Positions 26,517-34,176 of a DNA stretch of 64,000 nt are shown piece after piece. A model generated the notes under the pieces. It saw only the letters and a list, made by a program, of their open reading frames with translations, was not told the DNA's origin and did not search any database. Numbering within the stretch: position 1 is the first letter of the stretch; the number at the start of each line of letters is the position of its first letter. This DNA comes from Humibacter albus DSM 18994 (GTDB taxonomy: Bacteria; Actinomycetota; Actinomycetes; Actinomycetales; Microbacteriaceae), in the NCBI RefSeq assembly GCF_000421825.1, contig NZ_ATXT01000018.1:62001-126000 (forward strand), written 5' to 3'. A program made the translations under genes and the position numbers.

Positions 26517-27959
26517 TCAGTGCGAGAAGAGCGCTTCGATCGGCCCGCGCGCGAAGTAGATGGCGAAACCGGCAGCCACGATCCACAGCAGCGGGCTGAT
26601 CGAGCGGAGCTTGCCGGCGAAGGCCTGCACGACGACCCAGGCGATGAAGCCCACACCGATGCCGTTCGCGATCGAGTAGGTCAGCGGCATCACGATGACC
26701 GTGAGGAACACCGGAAGCAGAACGGAGAAGTCGCTGAGGTCGATGCTCCTGATCTGCGACATCATCAGCGCGCCGACGATGACCAGCGCGGCCGCAGCCA
26801 CCTCGGACGGCACGATCTGCGCGATCGGGGTGAAGAACATGGCGAGCAGGAAGAGCACGCCCGTGATCACGTTCGCGAACCCGGTGCGGGCTCCCTCACC
26901 GATGCCGGCGCCCGACTCGACGAACACCGTGTTCGACGACCCCGAGGTGAGGCCACCGGCGACGGCGCCGACACCCTCGACGATCAGCGCGCTCTTCAAC
27001 CGCGGGAAGGTGCCGTCGGGATTCGAGAGCCCGGCTTCCTTCGCCAGTCCCGTCATCGTTCCCATCGCGTCGAAGAAGTTGCTGAAGACGAGGGTGAAGA
27101 CCAGCATCACGGCCGTGAGCACCCCGAGCTTGCTGAAGTCGAAGCTCACCTGGCCGACGAGAGAGAAGTCGGGAAGCGAGACCCAGTCGGAGATCTGCGG
27201 GATGTTGAGATTCCATCCGGTCGCATCCTTCGGCTGCGCGCCGAGGTGCCAGATCGCCTGCGCGATCACGGCGAGGATCGTGCCCGATGCGAGGCCGATC
27301 AGGATGGCGCCCTTCACCTTGCGCGCGACGAGCACCCCGGTGATCAGCAGCGTGATCACGAAGATGAGCGTCGGAATGGTGGCCACCGATCCGTCGCTGC
27401 CCAGGCCGATCGGCGGGGAGCTGAGGTTCGTGGTCTTGACGAATCCGGCATCCACCAGTCCGATGAACGCGATGAAGAGGCCGATGCCGACGGTGATCGC
27501 GATCTTCAGCGAGTACGGAACCGCGTCGAAGATGAGGCGCCGCAGCCCGGTAGCGGAGAGGATCACGATGATCAGACCCTCGATCACGACGAGACCCATC
27601 GCCTCGGGCCAGGTGACCTGTCCCACCACGCTGACCGCGAGGAACGAGTTGATGCCGAGGCCCGCGGCGAACGCGAACGGCAGCCGCGCGATGAGGCCGA
27701 AGAGGATCGTCATGACGCCGGCGGTGAGCGCAGTGACGGCCGCGACCTGCGCGAACTGGAGGACGTGGTGCTCGACGTCCTTCGTGCCCGACAGGATGAT
27801 CGGGTTGAGCACGATGATGTAGGCCATCGTGACGAACGTGACCAGGCCGCCGCGCACCTCCTGCCACCAGGTCGACCCGCGCCTGGACACCTCGAAGAAG
27901 CCGTCGAGGCGACCCCGGGCCTGCGGCGGGGTCTGCGTCTGCGTGTCGGTTTCGGACAT
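26517..27959 (-). CDS. NCS2/AzgA-family purine permease
   Basis: 480 residues, about 13 membrane segments. AzgA-like nucleobase:proton symporter (adenine or guanine/hypoxanthine): GGLVTFVTMAYIIVLNPIIL at the first segment, AAGLGINSFLAVSV, and NTVFVESGAGIGEGARTG near the substrate site. Start at MSETDTQ; the frame extends upstream into the divergent intergenic hairpin and that part is not expected to be translated. Divergent from a uracil/xanthine permease. Confidence 0.92.
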   Translation of the reverse strand: MSETDTQTQTPPQARGRLDGFFEVSRRGSTWWQEVRGGLVTFVTMAYIIVLNPIILSGTKDVEHHVLQFAQVAAVTALTAGVMTILFGLIARLPFAFAAGLGINSFLAVSVVGQVTWPEAMGLVVIEGLIIVILSATGLRRLIFDAVPYSLKIAITVGIGLFIAFIGLVDAGFVKTTNLSSPPIGLGSDGSVATIPTLIFVITLLITGVLVARKVKGAILIGLASGTILAVIAQAIWHLGAQPKDATGWNLNIPQISDWVSLPDFSLVGQVSFDFSKLGVLTAVMLVFTLVFSNFFDAMGTMTGLAKEAGLSNPDGTFPRLKSALIVEGVGAVAGGLTSGSSNTVFVESGAGIGEGARTGFANVITGVLFLLAMFFTPIAQIVPSEVAAAALVIVGALMMSQIRSIDLSDFSVLLPVFLTVIVMPLTYSIANGIGVGFIAWVVVQAFAGKLRSISPLLWIVAAGFAIYFARGPIEALFSH

Positions 27960-28014
27960 GGGGGCTCTCTCCGATCGGGCGAGGAAAGGTGAATGCGGTG
28001 CTGCCGAGACGATA

Positions 28015-28025
28015 TTGTCAGGCAA
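28015..28025. promoter_or_regulatory. candidate operator TTGTCAGGCAA between two nucleobase permeases
   Basis: Inverted repeat with one mismatch (TTGTC/GGCAA), resembling GntR/FadR-type TTGTCnGACAA sites, 55 bp upstream of the AzgA-like gene and 95 bp from the uracil permease gene. No regulator gene is adjacent. Assigned by form only. Confidence 0.35.
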
Positions 28026-28052
28026 CTGCCAGGAGGCGCTAGCATCGCGAAC

Positions 28053-28082
28053 GAAACGCGCTGCGGATGTGCAGCGCGTTTC
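28053..28082. other. perfect 12-bp hairpin in the divergent permease leader
   Basis: GAAACGCGCTGC-GGATGT-GCAGCGCGTTTC: 12 uninterrupted pairs and a 6-nt loop, 37 nt before the uracil permease ATG. No T-run follows on either strand, so it is not a standard terminator. On the plus strand it is followed by the pyrimidine stretch TTCTCCCCCATCC. It could be a regulator site or an mRNA control element for nucleobase uptake. Confidence 0.7.
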
Positions 28083-28119
28083 ATTCTCCCCCATCCGACG
28101 ATCCCTGAAATGAGACCCG

Positions 28120-29406
28120 ATGCCGACCCTCTGGACTTTGCACGGCGACGGCAAGACGATCCGCCCCGAGACGGTGGTCTCGCCCGACGAGAGGCTCAGC
28201 TGGCCGCGCACCATCGGCATCGGTGCTCAGCACGTCGTCGCCATGTTCGGGGCGACGTTCCTGGTGCCGCTTCTCACGCACTTCCCGCCGTCGACGACGC
28301 TGCTGTTCTCCGGCATCGGCACGATGCTGTTCCTGCTGATCACCCGCAACCGGCTGCCCAGCTACCTCGGGTCGTCGTTCGCGTTCATCGCCCCCATCAC
28401 GGCAGCGGCAGCCGGCCACGGGATGGCGGGAGCGCTGTTCGGGATCGTGGCCGTCGGCATCCTGCTCGCCATCGTCGGCGCCGTCGTGATGCTCACCGGC
28501 ACCGGGTGGATCGATGCGCTCATGCCGCCGGTGGTCGCCGGCGCGATCGTCGCTCTGATCGGCTTCAACCTCGCGCCGACCGCCGTCAGCAACTTCAGCT
28601 CCTCTCCGCTGGTCGCCCTCATCACGCTGGCCGCGATCATCCTGTGCACCGTCGCGTTCCGAGGGATGCTCGGACGCATGTCGATCTTCGTCGGCGTCGT
28701 GGTGGGGTACGTCGCTGCGGTGCTCCTCGGCGCGGTCGACTTCTCCCCCGTCGCCAAGGCCGCCTGGATCGGCTTACCGGCGTTCACTCTGCCGAAGAAC
28801 CCGTTCGCGGATGGCTCGCTCTGGGCTCTGCTGCCGGTCTTCCTTCCCGTCGTGCTTGTGCTGATCGCGGAGAACGTCGGTCACATCCGCGCGGTCACCC
28901 AGATGACCGGCAAGGACGTGAACGTGCTCACCGGGCGCGCCCTGCTGGCCGACGGCATCTCGACCACGATCGCCGGCTTCTTCGGCGGCTCCGGCACCAC
29001 CACCTATGGCGAGAACATCGGCGTCATGGCGGCCACGAAGGTGTACTCGACGGCGGCCTACTGGGTCGCCGGCATCGTCGCGCTGCTGCTCGGCCTCTCG
29101 CCCAAGGTGGGGGCCGTGCTGAACACGATCCCCTCGGGAGTGCTCGGCGGCGCGACGCTGGCGCTCTACGGCCTGATCGGCGTCGTGGGCATCAAGATCT
29201 GGATCGACAACAAGGTGGACTTCTCCAAGCCGAAGAACCAGTTCGCGGCGGCCGTCGCGCTCGTGATCGGTGTCGGAAACCTGACCTGGGTGATCGGCGA
29301 CGCGAAGACCGGCATCTCGCTCAGCGGCATCGTGCTGGGCACCGTGGCGGCGATCGTGACCTACCACCTGATGAACGCGCTGGGGCGCTGGCGCGGCGCC
29401 GACTGA
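28120..29406 (+). CDS. NCS2 uracil/xanthine permease
   Basis: 428 residues, 12-14 membrane segments. UraA-like: GIGAQHVVAMFGATFLVPLL, YLGSSFAFIAPITAAAA, LVLIAENVGHIRAVTQMTGK with the substrate-binding Glu in AENVGH, and GGSGTTTYGENIGVMAATKV. AENVGH and the TYGEN block favour uracil over purines. No good Shine-Dalgarno; ATG lies downstream of the perfect hairpin at 28053. A small CGCC-GGCG inverted repeat follows the stop. Confidence 0.93.
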   Translation: MPTLWTLHGDGKTIRPETVVSPDERLSWPRTIGIGAQHVVAMFGATFLVPLLTHFPPSTTLLFSGIGTMLFLLITRNRLPSYLGSSFAFIAPITAAAAGHGMAGALFGIVAVGILLAIVGAVVMLTGTGWIDALMPPVVAGAIVALIGFNLAPTAVSNFSSSPLVALITLAAIILCTVAFRGMLGRMSIFVGVVVGYVAAVLLGAVDFSPVAKAAWIGLPAFTLPKNPFADGSLWALLPVFLPVVLVLIAENVGHIRAVTQMTGKDVNVLTGRALLADGISTTIAGFFGGSGTTTYGENIGVMAATKVYSTAAYWVAGIVALLLGLSPKVGAVLNTIPSGVLGGATLALYGLIGVVGIKIWIDNKVDFSKPKNQFAAAVALVIGVGNLTWVIGDAKTGISLSGIVLGTVAAIVTYHLMNALGRWRGAD

Positions 29407-29425
29407 CGCCGTCTCAGGCGACCTT

Positions 29426-29758
29426 TCAGCCGTGCAGAGCGGGGATGATGAGGTAGATGCCGAAGAGCACCACCAGCGCGCAGAGCACGAAGCACGTGTA
29501 GGCGACCACGAGCGCCAGCCGTTTCTGCAGCGGCGTGAGCGGGCTGCGCGCGGCGGCCTTCTTGATGCGCTTCGCCTCGGCGGCCGCCTCGGTCGGGGTG
29601 ACGATCGTGATGGCGTCGGTGAACTCCGCGGGCGTGACGTGAGGAGCCTTGCCGGCGGTGGAGAGCATCCTGAGCCCCAACGCGTAGAGGGACACCACGA
29701 CGCACGCCGATGCCAGCGCGGCGACGGCCACCGCCACGAAGGCGATCCAGTCGATCAT
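29426..29758 (-). CDS. small membrane protein coupled to the PiT phosphate transporter
   Basis: 110 residues with two membrane helices: WIAFVAVAVAALASACVVVSLYALG (about 4-27) and VVAYTCFVLCALVVLFGIYLI (about 84-106), separated by a charged cytoplasmic or external loop with APHVTPAEFTDAITIVTPTE and AKRIKKAAAR. Overlaps the PiT stop by ATGA, so it is co-translated. This pairing is frequent in actinobacteria in my recollection; no function is established. It may regulate or stabilise the transporter (inference). Confidence 0.85.
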   Translation of the reverse strand: MIDWIAFVAVAVAALASACVVVSLYALGLRMLSTAGKAPHVTPAEFTDAITIVTPTEAAAEAKRIKKAAARSPLTPLQKRLALVVAYTCFVLCALVVLFGIYLIIPALHG

Positions 29759-30945
29759 GCTGCCCTCCGTTTCGCGTTCTTCGGCTTGACCTTGCGGATC
29801 TTGACCACCCGGCCCGATTCGGCGACCTCGTTGACGCCCTCGAGCGCGTTGCGCGCATCCACGTTGTTGTGCTTCGAGATGGCGAAGATCGCCACGATCA
29901 CGCCGACCGCGATGATCAGGTCGATCACGACGCCGACCGTGCCGAGCAGGGCGATGAACGCCGTGATGGCGCCCACGATCGCCGATGCGGGCAGTGTCAT
30001 GAGCCAGCCCAGTCCGATGCGACCCGCCGTGCCCCAGCGCACGCTGGACCCGCGTCGGCCGAGCCCCGAGCCGATGACGGAACCGGAGGCGACCTGCGTG
30101 GTGGAGAGCGCGAACCCGAGGTGCGACGAGGCCAGGATGGTCGCTGCCGTTGCCGTCTCGGCAGCGAAGCCCTGCGCCGGCTTGACATCGGTGAGACCTT
30201 TGCCGAGCGTGCGGATGATGCGCCACCCGCCGGTGTAGGTGCCGATCGCGATCGCCAGGGCGCAGGCCGTGATGACGAGCACGGGCGGGTTCGCGTTCGG
30301 TCCGAGCACCCCCGCGGAGATGAGGACCAGCGTGATGACGCCCATGGTCTTCTGAGCGTCGTTCGTGCCGTGCGCCAGCGCGACCAGCGACGAGGAGAAG
30401 ATCTGCGCGTACCGGAACCCCGCACGGCCGTCGGGGAGATTGTCGTACCGGCGCGTGATCGCGTACGCCAGCCGGGTGGCGCAGAACGCCACGAGTCCCG
30501 CGATGACCGGCGAGAGCAGCGCCGGCAGGATCACCTTGTCGAGCAGCACGATGTAGTCGACAGAGCTCACGCCGGCGCCCACGATGGCGGCGCCGATCAG
30601 GCCGCCGAACAGCGCATGACTCGACGACGACGGCAACCCGAAGAGCCAGGTCACAAGGTTCCAGATGATCGCGCCGATGAGCCCCGCGAGAATCATCGTC
30701 GGCGTGATCTGCACGCCGCCCGAGCCCTCCTTGATCAGCCCGCCCGAGATCGTCTTGGCGACCTCCGTGGACAGGAACGCACCGACGAGGTTGAGCGCCG
30801 CGGCCAGCGCGACCGCGATCTTGGGCCGCATCGCGCCGGTCGCGATGGGCGTCGCCATGGCATTCGCCGTGTCGTGGAAGCCGTTGGTGAAGTCGAAGAA
30901 CAGCGCCAGTGCGATCACCAGCACGACGATCAGGGTGAGGTCCAC
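29755..30945 (-). CDS. inorganic phosphate transporter, PiT family
   Basis: 396 residues, ten or more membrane segments. PiT signatures are duplicated as expected: DFTNGFHDTANAMATPIATGA (about 18-38) and ALAHGTNDAQKTMGVI (about 209-224). Low-affinity metal-phosphate:proton symporter in the cytoplasmic membrane. GTG start. The upstream region (30946-31078) has TTATCT as a possible -10 but no PhoP box that I can defend. Confidence 0.94.
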   Translation of the reverse strand: MDLTLIVVLVIALALFFDFTNGFHDTANAMATPIATGAMRPKIAVALAAALNLVGAFLSTEVAKTISGGLIKEGSGGVQITPTMILAGLIGAIIWNLVTWLFGLPSSSSHALFGGLIGAAIVGAGVSSVDYIVLLDKVILPALLSPVIAGLVAFCATRLAYAITRRYDNLPDGRAGFRYAQIFSSSLVALAHGTNDAQKTMGVITLVLISAGVLGPNANPPVLVITACALAIAIGTYTGGWRIIRTLGKGLTDVKPAQGFAAETATAATILASSHLGFALSTTQVASGSVIGSGLGRRGSSVRWGTAGRIGLGWLMTLPASAIVGAITAFIALLGTVGVVIDLIIAVGVIVAIFAISKHNNVDARNALEGVNEVAESGRVVKIRKVKPKNAKRRAA

Positions 30946-31078
30946 CGACGTCTTTCTCGAGATAAGGGCACGGGAACGGTCCGCGCGCGGTGTACCGGCG
31001 GCGCGAGCACGTCGGGTTCATCTGTGGCGCACGCGACGTTAACGACCACAACGATCGTCACACGCTGTCGCGGGGCGG

Positions 31079-31510
31079 TCAACTCGAGGGCGATATCGCT
31101 TCGGCCGTCGCCTGAGACAGGAGCTCCAGCACGGCTCGGGCGTAGGCGGTCTCCGCGTCGGGCGCCTCATGCCGGGAGCGTGCGGAAGCGCGCGCGGTCT
31201 CGACCACGTAGGCACCGGCATCCGTTCGACTGAGCGAGACGAAGGTTCCGCGCAGCAGTTCGCGCAACTGGTCCTCACGAGGAAGCCAGAGCGCGTTGTC
31301 GAGCGCCACCGAGTCGAGTGCCCACTCGGTCGTGCCGTTGAAGCCGAGGATGGTGCCGGTGTCGAACTCGTGCGCCTCGATCGTCATGTCGCTGACAGTG
31401 AAGCTCTCGCCGTCGAACTCGCCGGTGTCGATCACGAACACGTCGCCCGACACGGGATGCCAGCGCAGCCCGTTCTCGCGCAACTCGCGTGCCAAGGCGG
31501 TCGAGATCAT
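31079..31510 (-). CDS. conserved hypothetical protein, often labelled CpaE-like
   Basis: 143 residues, soluble. Contains HPVSGDVFVIDTGEFDGESF, SDMTIEAHEF and GFNGTTEWALDSV followed by LWLPREDQLRELL, a pattern I recall from actinobacterial proteins named pilus assembly protein CpaE, although no ATPase motif is present and the name is probably wrong. Function unknown. ATG lies 7 nt after CATAAT (minus strand, 31518-31523), a good leaderless promoter. The methyltransferase stop at 31519-31521 overlaps that -10. Confidence 0.75.
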   Translation of the reverse strand: MISTALARELRENGLRWHPVSGDVFVIDTGEFDGESFTVSDMTIEAHEFDTGTILGFNGTTEWALDSVALDNALWLPREDQLRELLRGTFVSLSRTDAGAYVVETARASARSRHEAPDAETAYARAVLELLSQATAEAISPSS

Positions 31511-31518
31511 GTACGCAA

Positions 31519-32220
31519 TTATGCCCCGGGGGCGTGCGAACCCGCCGAGCGCGGCTCCTCGTCGCCGGCCGCGGGGACCAGCTCAGCCAGCAGGCACACC
31601 TCGAGCGGGTCGCGCCTGACCCAGGTCTCGTGGCGAACGAGCCGAAGACCCGCGTCGGAAGCGATCGACGACAGTGCTTCGATGGTGCCGGTGCGCTCGT
31701 GCCGCAACGGGTGGCTGCCGTGCGGATGCCTCACCTCGCCGCTGTGCGCCGCCTCCTCGACCTCCGGCACGTCGCTGAGGTCTCCGGTGCGGAACACCGC
31801 GACGACGACACGGCCGCCGCGTGCCAGGAGGCGGCGCCACTCACGCAGTGCATCGCTCGGATCCAGCAGCAGATGCAGCGCCGTCACGCAGGTGATCAGG
31901 TCGAACGCGCCGTCGGGGAACGGGAGCGGCCCCATGGCATCCGCCTGCAGAAGCTCGGCGTGCGGCAGGTGTGCACGCGCGACTTCGAGCATCCCGTTCG
32001 AGACGTCGATCCCGACGAGACGGTCGACGCTGTCCGGTGCGAAGGCGCGCAACACCAAAGCGGTGCCGGTCGCCACATCCAGGACGGACCTCGCACCATG
32101 CGCTCCGGCGAATCGGATGGTCTCCACCGCCAGTTCCGGATGGAAGGCGGATTCGTCGTATTCCGGGGCCCGCAGGTCGAACTGCCGAGCGATGTCGGCG
32201 ACGGTCTCGTGCTCGGCCAT
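31519..32220 (-). CDS. class I SAM-dependent methyltransferase
   Basis: 233 residues. SAM motif I SVLDVATGTALVLRAF (about 45-60), motif II VGIDVSNGMLEVA, motif IV FDLITCVTALHLLLDPSDAL, then RRLLARGGRVVVAVFR. UbiE/Methyltransf_11 type; substrate unknown. Eight bp upstream is the stop of the aldo-keto reductase gene on the same strand, so the two are probably one transcript. Confidence 0.9.
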   Translation of the reverse strand: MAEHETVADIARQFDLRAPEYDESAFHPELAVETIRFAGAHGARSVLDVATGTALVLRAFAPDSVDRLVGIDVSNGMLEVARAHLPHAELLQADAMGPLPFPDGAFDLITCVTALHLLLDPSDALREWRRLLARGGRVVVAVFRTGDLSDVPEVEEAAHSGEVRHPHGSHPLRHERTGTIEALSSIASDAGLRLVRHETWVRRDPLEVCLLAELVPAAGDEEPRSAGSHAPGA

Positions 32221-32227
32221 GCCGCGC

Positions 32228-33064
32228 TTACTGTTCCTCGTGGTGGTTGGGATCGCCGTCGAACAGCCGGCCGTCGTTCCGGCCGAGGGCGGTGATCGCC
32301 GCCATCTCGTCGTCCGTCAGCTCGAACCCGAACAAGTCGAGGTTCTCGCGCTGCCGCTCGGGCGAACTGCTCTTCGGCAGCGGCACGGAACCGAGCTGCA
32401 CGTGCCACCGGAGCACCACCTGCGCCGGCGTCACCCCGTGCGCCGCCGCCGCGCCGGCTATGACGCGCTCGGTCAGCACGGGCGAGTTCTTGCCCAGCGG
32501 GCTCCACGCCTCGGTCACGATGTCGTGCTCGGCGTGGAAGCGCAGGAGCTCCTGCTGAGGGAAGTACGGGTGCAGCTCCACCTGGTTCACCGCCGGCAAC
32601 TCACCGGTCTCGCGCTGCAGCCTGGTGAGGAACTCCTCGGTGAAGTTCGAAACGCCGACCGTGCGAACGAGCCCGCGATCGCGCAACTCGAGCATGGCCT
32701 TGAACGTGTCGACATACTTGTCGACGCTCGGGTTCGGCCAGTGGATGAGCAAGATGTCGATCACGTCGACACCGAGCGCATGCCGCGACTCGTCGAACGA
32801 CGCCAGCGTCTCGTCGTAGCCGTGGTGCCGTCCGGGGATCTTCGTCTGCACCATCAGCTCGGACCGCTCGACGCCAGAGGCGCGCATGCCGCGCCCCACG
32901 GCGTTCTCGTTGGCGTAGTTCACCGCTGTGTCGATCAGCCGGTAGCCGGCGGCGATCGCGGAGGCGACGGCCTGCTCGCCCTCGTCGCCACGCAGCGGAT
33001 AGGTGCCGAAGCCGGTGGCGGGGATGCTCGTGCCGTCGTTCAGTCGACGCTCGGGGATGCTCAT
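32228..33064 (-). CDS. aldo/keto reductase (2,5-diketo-gluconate reductase type)
   Basis: 278 residues, a complete (beta/alpha)8 AKR. Catalytic tetrad visible: Asp and Tyr in LIDTAVNYANENAVG, Lys in MVQTKIPGRH, His in ILLIHWPNP. NADPH-binding end LPKSSSPERQRENLDLF. Reduces aldehydes or ketones in the cytoplasm. ATG lies 6 nt after TACCGT, leaderless pattern. Probable operon head with the methyltransferase. Confidence 0.93.
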   Translation of the reverse strand: MSIPERRLNDGTSIPATGFGTYPLRGDEGEQAVASAIAAGYRLIDTAVNYANENAVGRGMRASGVERSELMVQTKIPGRHHGYDETLASFDESRHALGVDVIDILLIHWPNPSVDKYVDTFKAMLELRDRGLVRTVGVSNFTEEFLTRLQRETGELPAVNQVELHPYFPQQELLRFHAEHDIVTEAWSPLGKNSPVLTERVIAGAAAAHGVTPAQVVLRWHVQLGSVPLPKSSSPERQRENLDLFGFELTDDEMAAITALGRNDGRLFDGDPNHHEEQ

Positions 33065-33136
33065 GGTTCCACGGTAGCGAGCGGCACCCGCATCGTGGCC
33101 GGCCTGCGGCGATCGTGCGCCGGAACGATGGCCGGT

Positions 33137-34048
33137 TCACTCCATCGCGACGATGACCTTTCCGCGCACGTGACCGGCCATCAGATGCTCGTACGCCTCG
33201 GCGGCGCGCTCCAACGGATAGACGGAGTCGATCGGGAGCACGAGTTCGTCGGCCGCGACGAGAGCAGCGACGGACGCGAGGTCGTCGGCCGAGGCATCCG
33301 GCCCGCCCTTGCCCTGGGCACCCCGGTAGCCTCGTGCGGCGATCGTGTTGATGCGCGTCAGCGGAAGGCCGAGCTGGAGGGCCACGTCGACCGTCTCCGG
33401 GCCGTGCGTGTCGATCGCCGCCGTGATGCCGTCGGGCGCCGCCTCGCGCACACGATCCGCGAGCCCGTCGCCGTATGCGACGGGGATGATTCCCAGCTCG
33501 CGCAGGAACTCGTGATTGGCTTCGCTCGCGGTGCCGACGACGACGGCGCCGCGGCGCACGGCGAGCTGGCTTGCGAGCACGCCGACACCGCCGGCTGCGG
33601 CGCTGACCAGAACCGTGTCCTCCGCGGTGATCGCCAGGGCGTCCACACAGGCGCACGCCGTGCGGCCACCGATCGCGAGTGCTGCGGCGGCGTCGGTTTC
33701 GAGGCCGTCGGGCGCCGGCAGAATCAGGTCGTCCTGATCGATGATCAGCGCGTCGGCGAGCGCTTCGTTGCGCCTTCCGCCATAGACGCGTTGCCCGGGC
33801 GAGAACCGCGTCACACCCTCTCCCGCCCTGTCCACGATGCCGGCGAAGTCGTGGCCGACTCCGTTGGGCAGCGTGGCGCCGTAACGGGAGGCGGCGGCCC
33901 CGCCGAAGATCTTGTAGTCCACCGGATTCAGCCCGGCAGCGGTCACGCGCACGCGCACCTCGCCCGGCCCCGGCTCCCGGGGATCGACCTCCACGACCTC
34001 CAACACGTCGGGACCGCCGAACCTCTCGTAGCGCACCGCTCTGTTCAT
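33137..34048 (-). CDS. NADP-dependent quinone oxidoreductase-like MDR protein
   Basis: 303 residues. MDR family without zinc ligands: VRVTAAGLNPVDYKIFG, GVGHDFAGIVDRAGEGVTRF, TVLVSAAAGGVGVLASQLAV (Rossmann, about 147-166) and a C-terminal YEHLMAGHVRGKVIV. Similar in size and type to the HxlR-linked oxidoreductase at 14.6 kb but clearly divergent. CAGTCT 6 nt before the ATG is a weak leaderless promoter. No regulator is adjacent. Confidence 0.9.
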   Translation of the reverse strand: MNRAVRYERFGGPDVLEVVEVDPREPGPGEVRVRVTAAGLNPVDYKIFGGAAASRYGATLPNGVGHDFAGIVDRAGEGVTRFSPGQRVYGGRRNEALADALIIDQDDLILPAPDGLETDAAAALAIGGRTACACVDALAITAEDTVLVSAAAGGVGVLASQLAVRRGAVVVGTASEANHEFLRELGIIPVAYGDGLADRVREAAPDGITAAIDTHGPETVDVALQLGLPLTRINTIAARGYRGAQGKGGPDASADDLASVAALVAADELVLPIDSVYPLERAAEAYEHLMAGHVRGKVIVAME

Positions 34049-34176
34049 CGCTCCAGACTGTCACCGGTCGCCCGAACTCGTCACCGCAACTCGTCACCGC
34101 CGATCGAGCGCACGTTCGTGCGCCGCGGTTGCCGTCGACGCCCTCCCCGGCCGTCTCGGCGGATAGCGTGGATGCC

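Noticed and set aside
26499-27992. 497-residue plus-strand frame opposite the AzgA-like permease
   Set aside because: Composition DHRE-rich, typical of the antisense of a membrane-protein gene.
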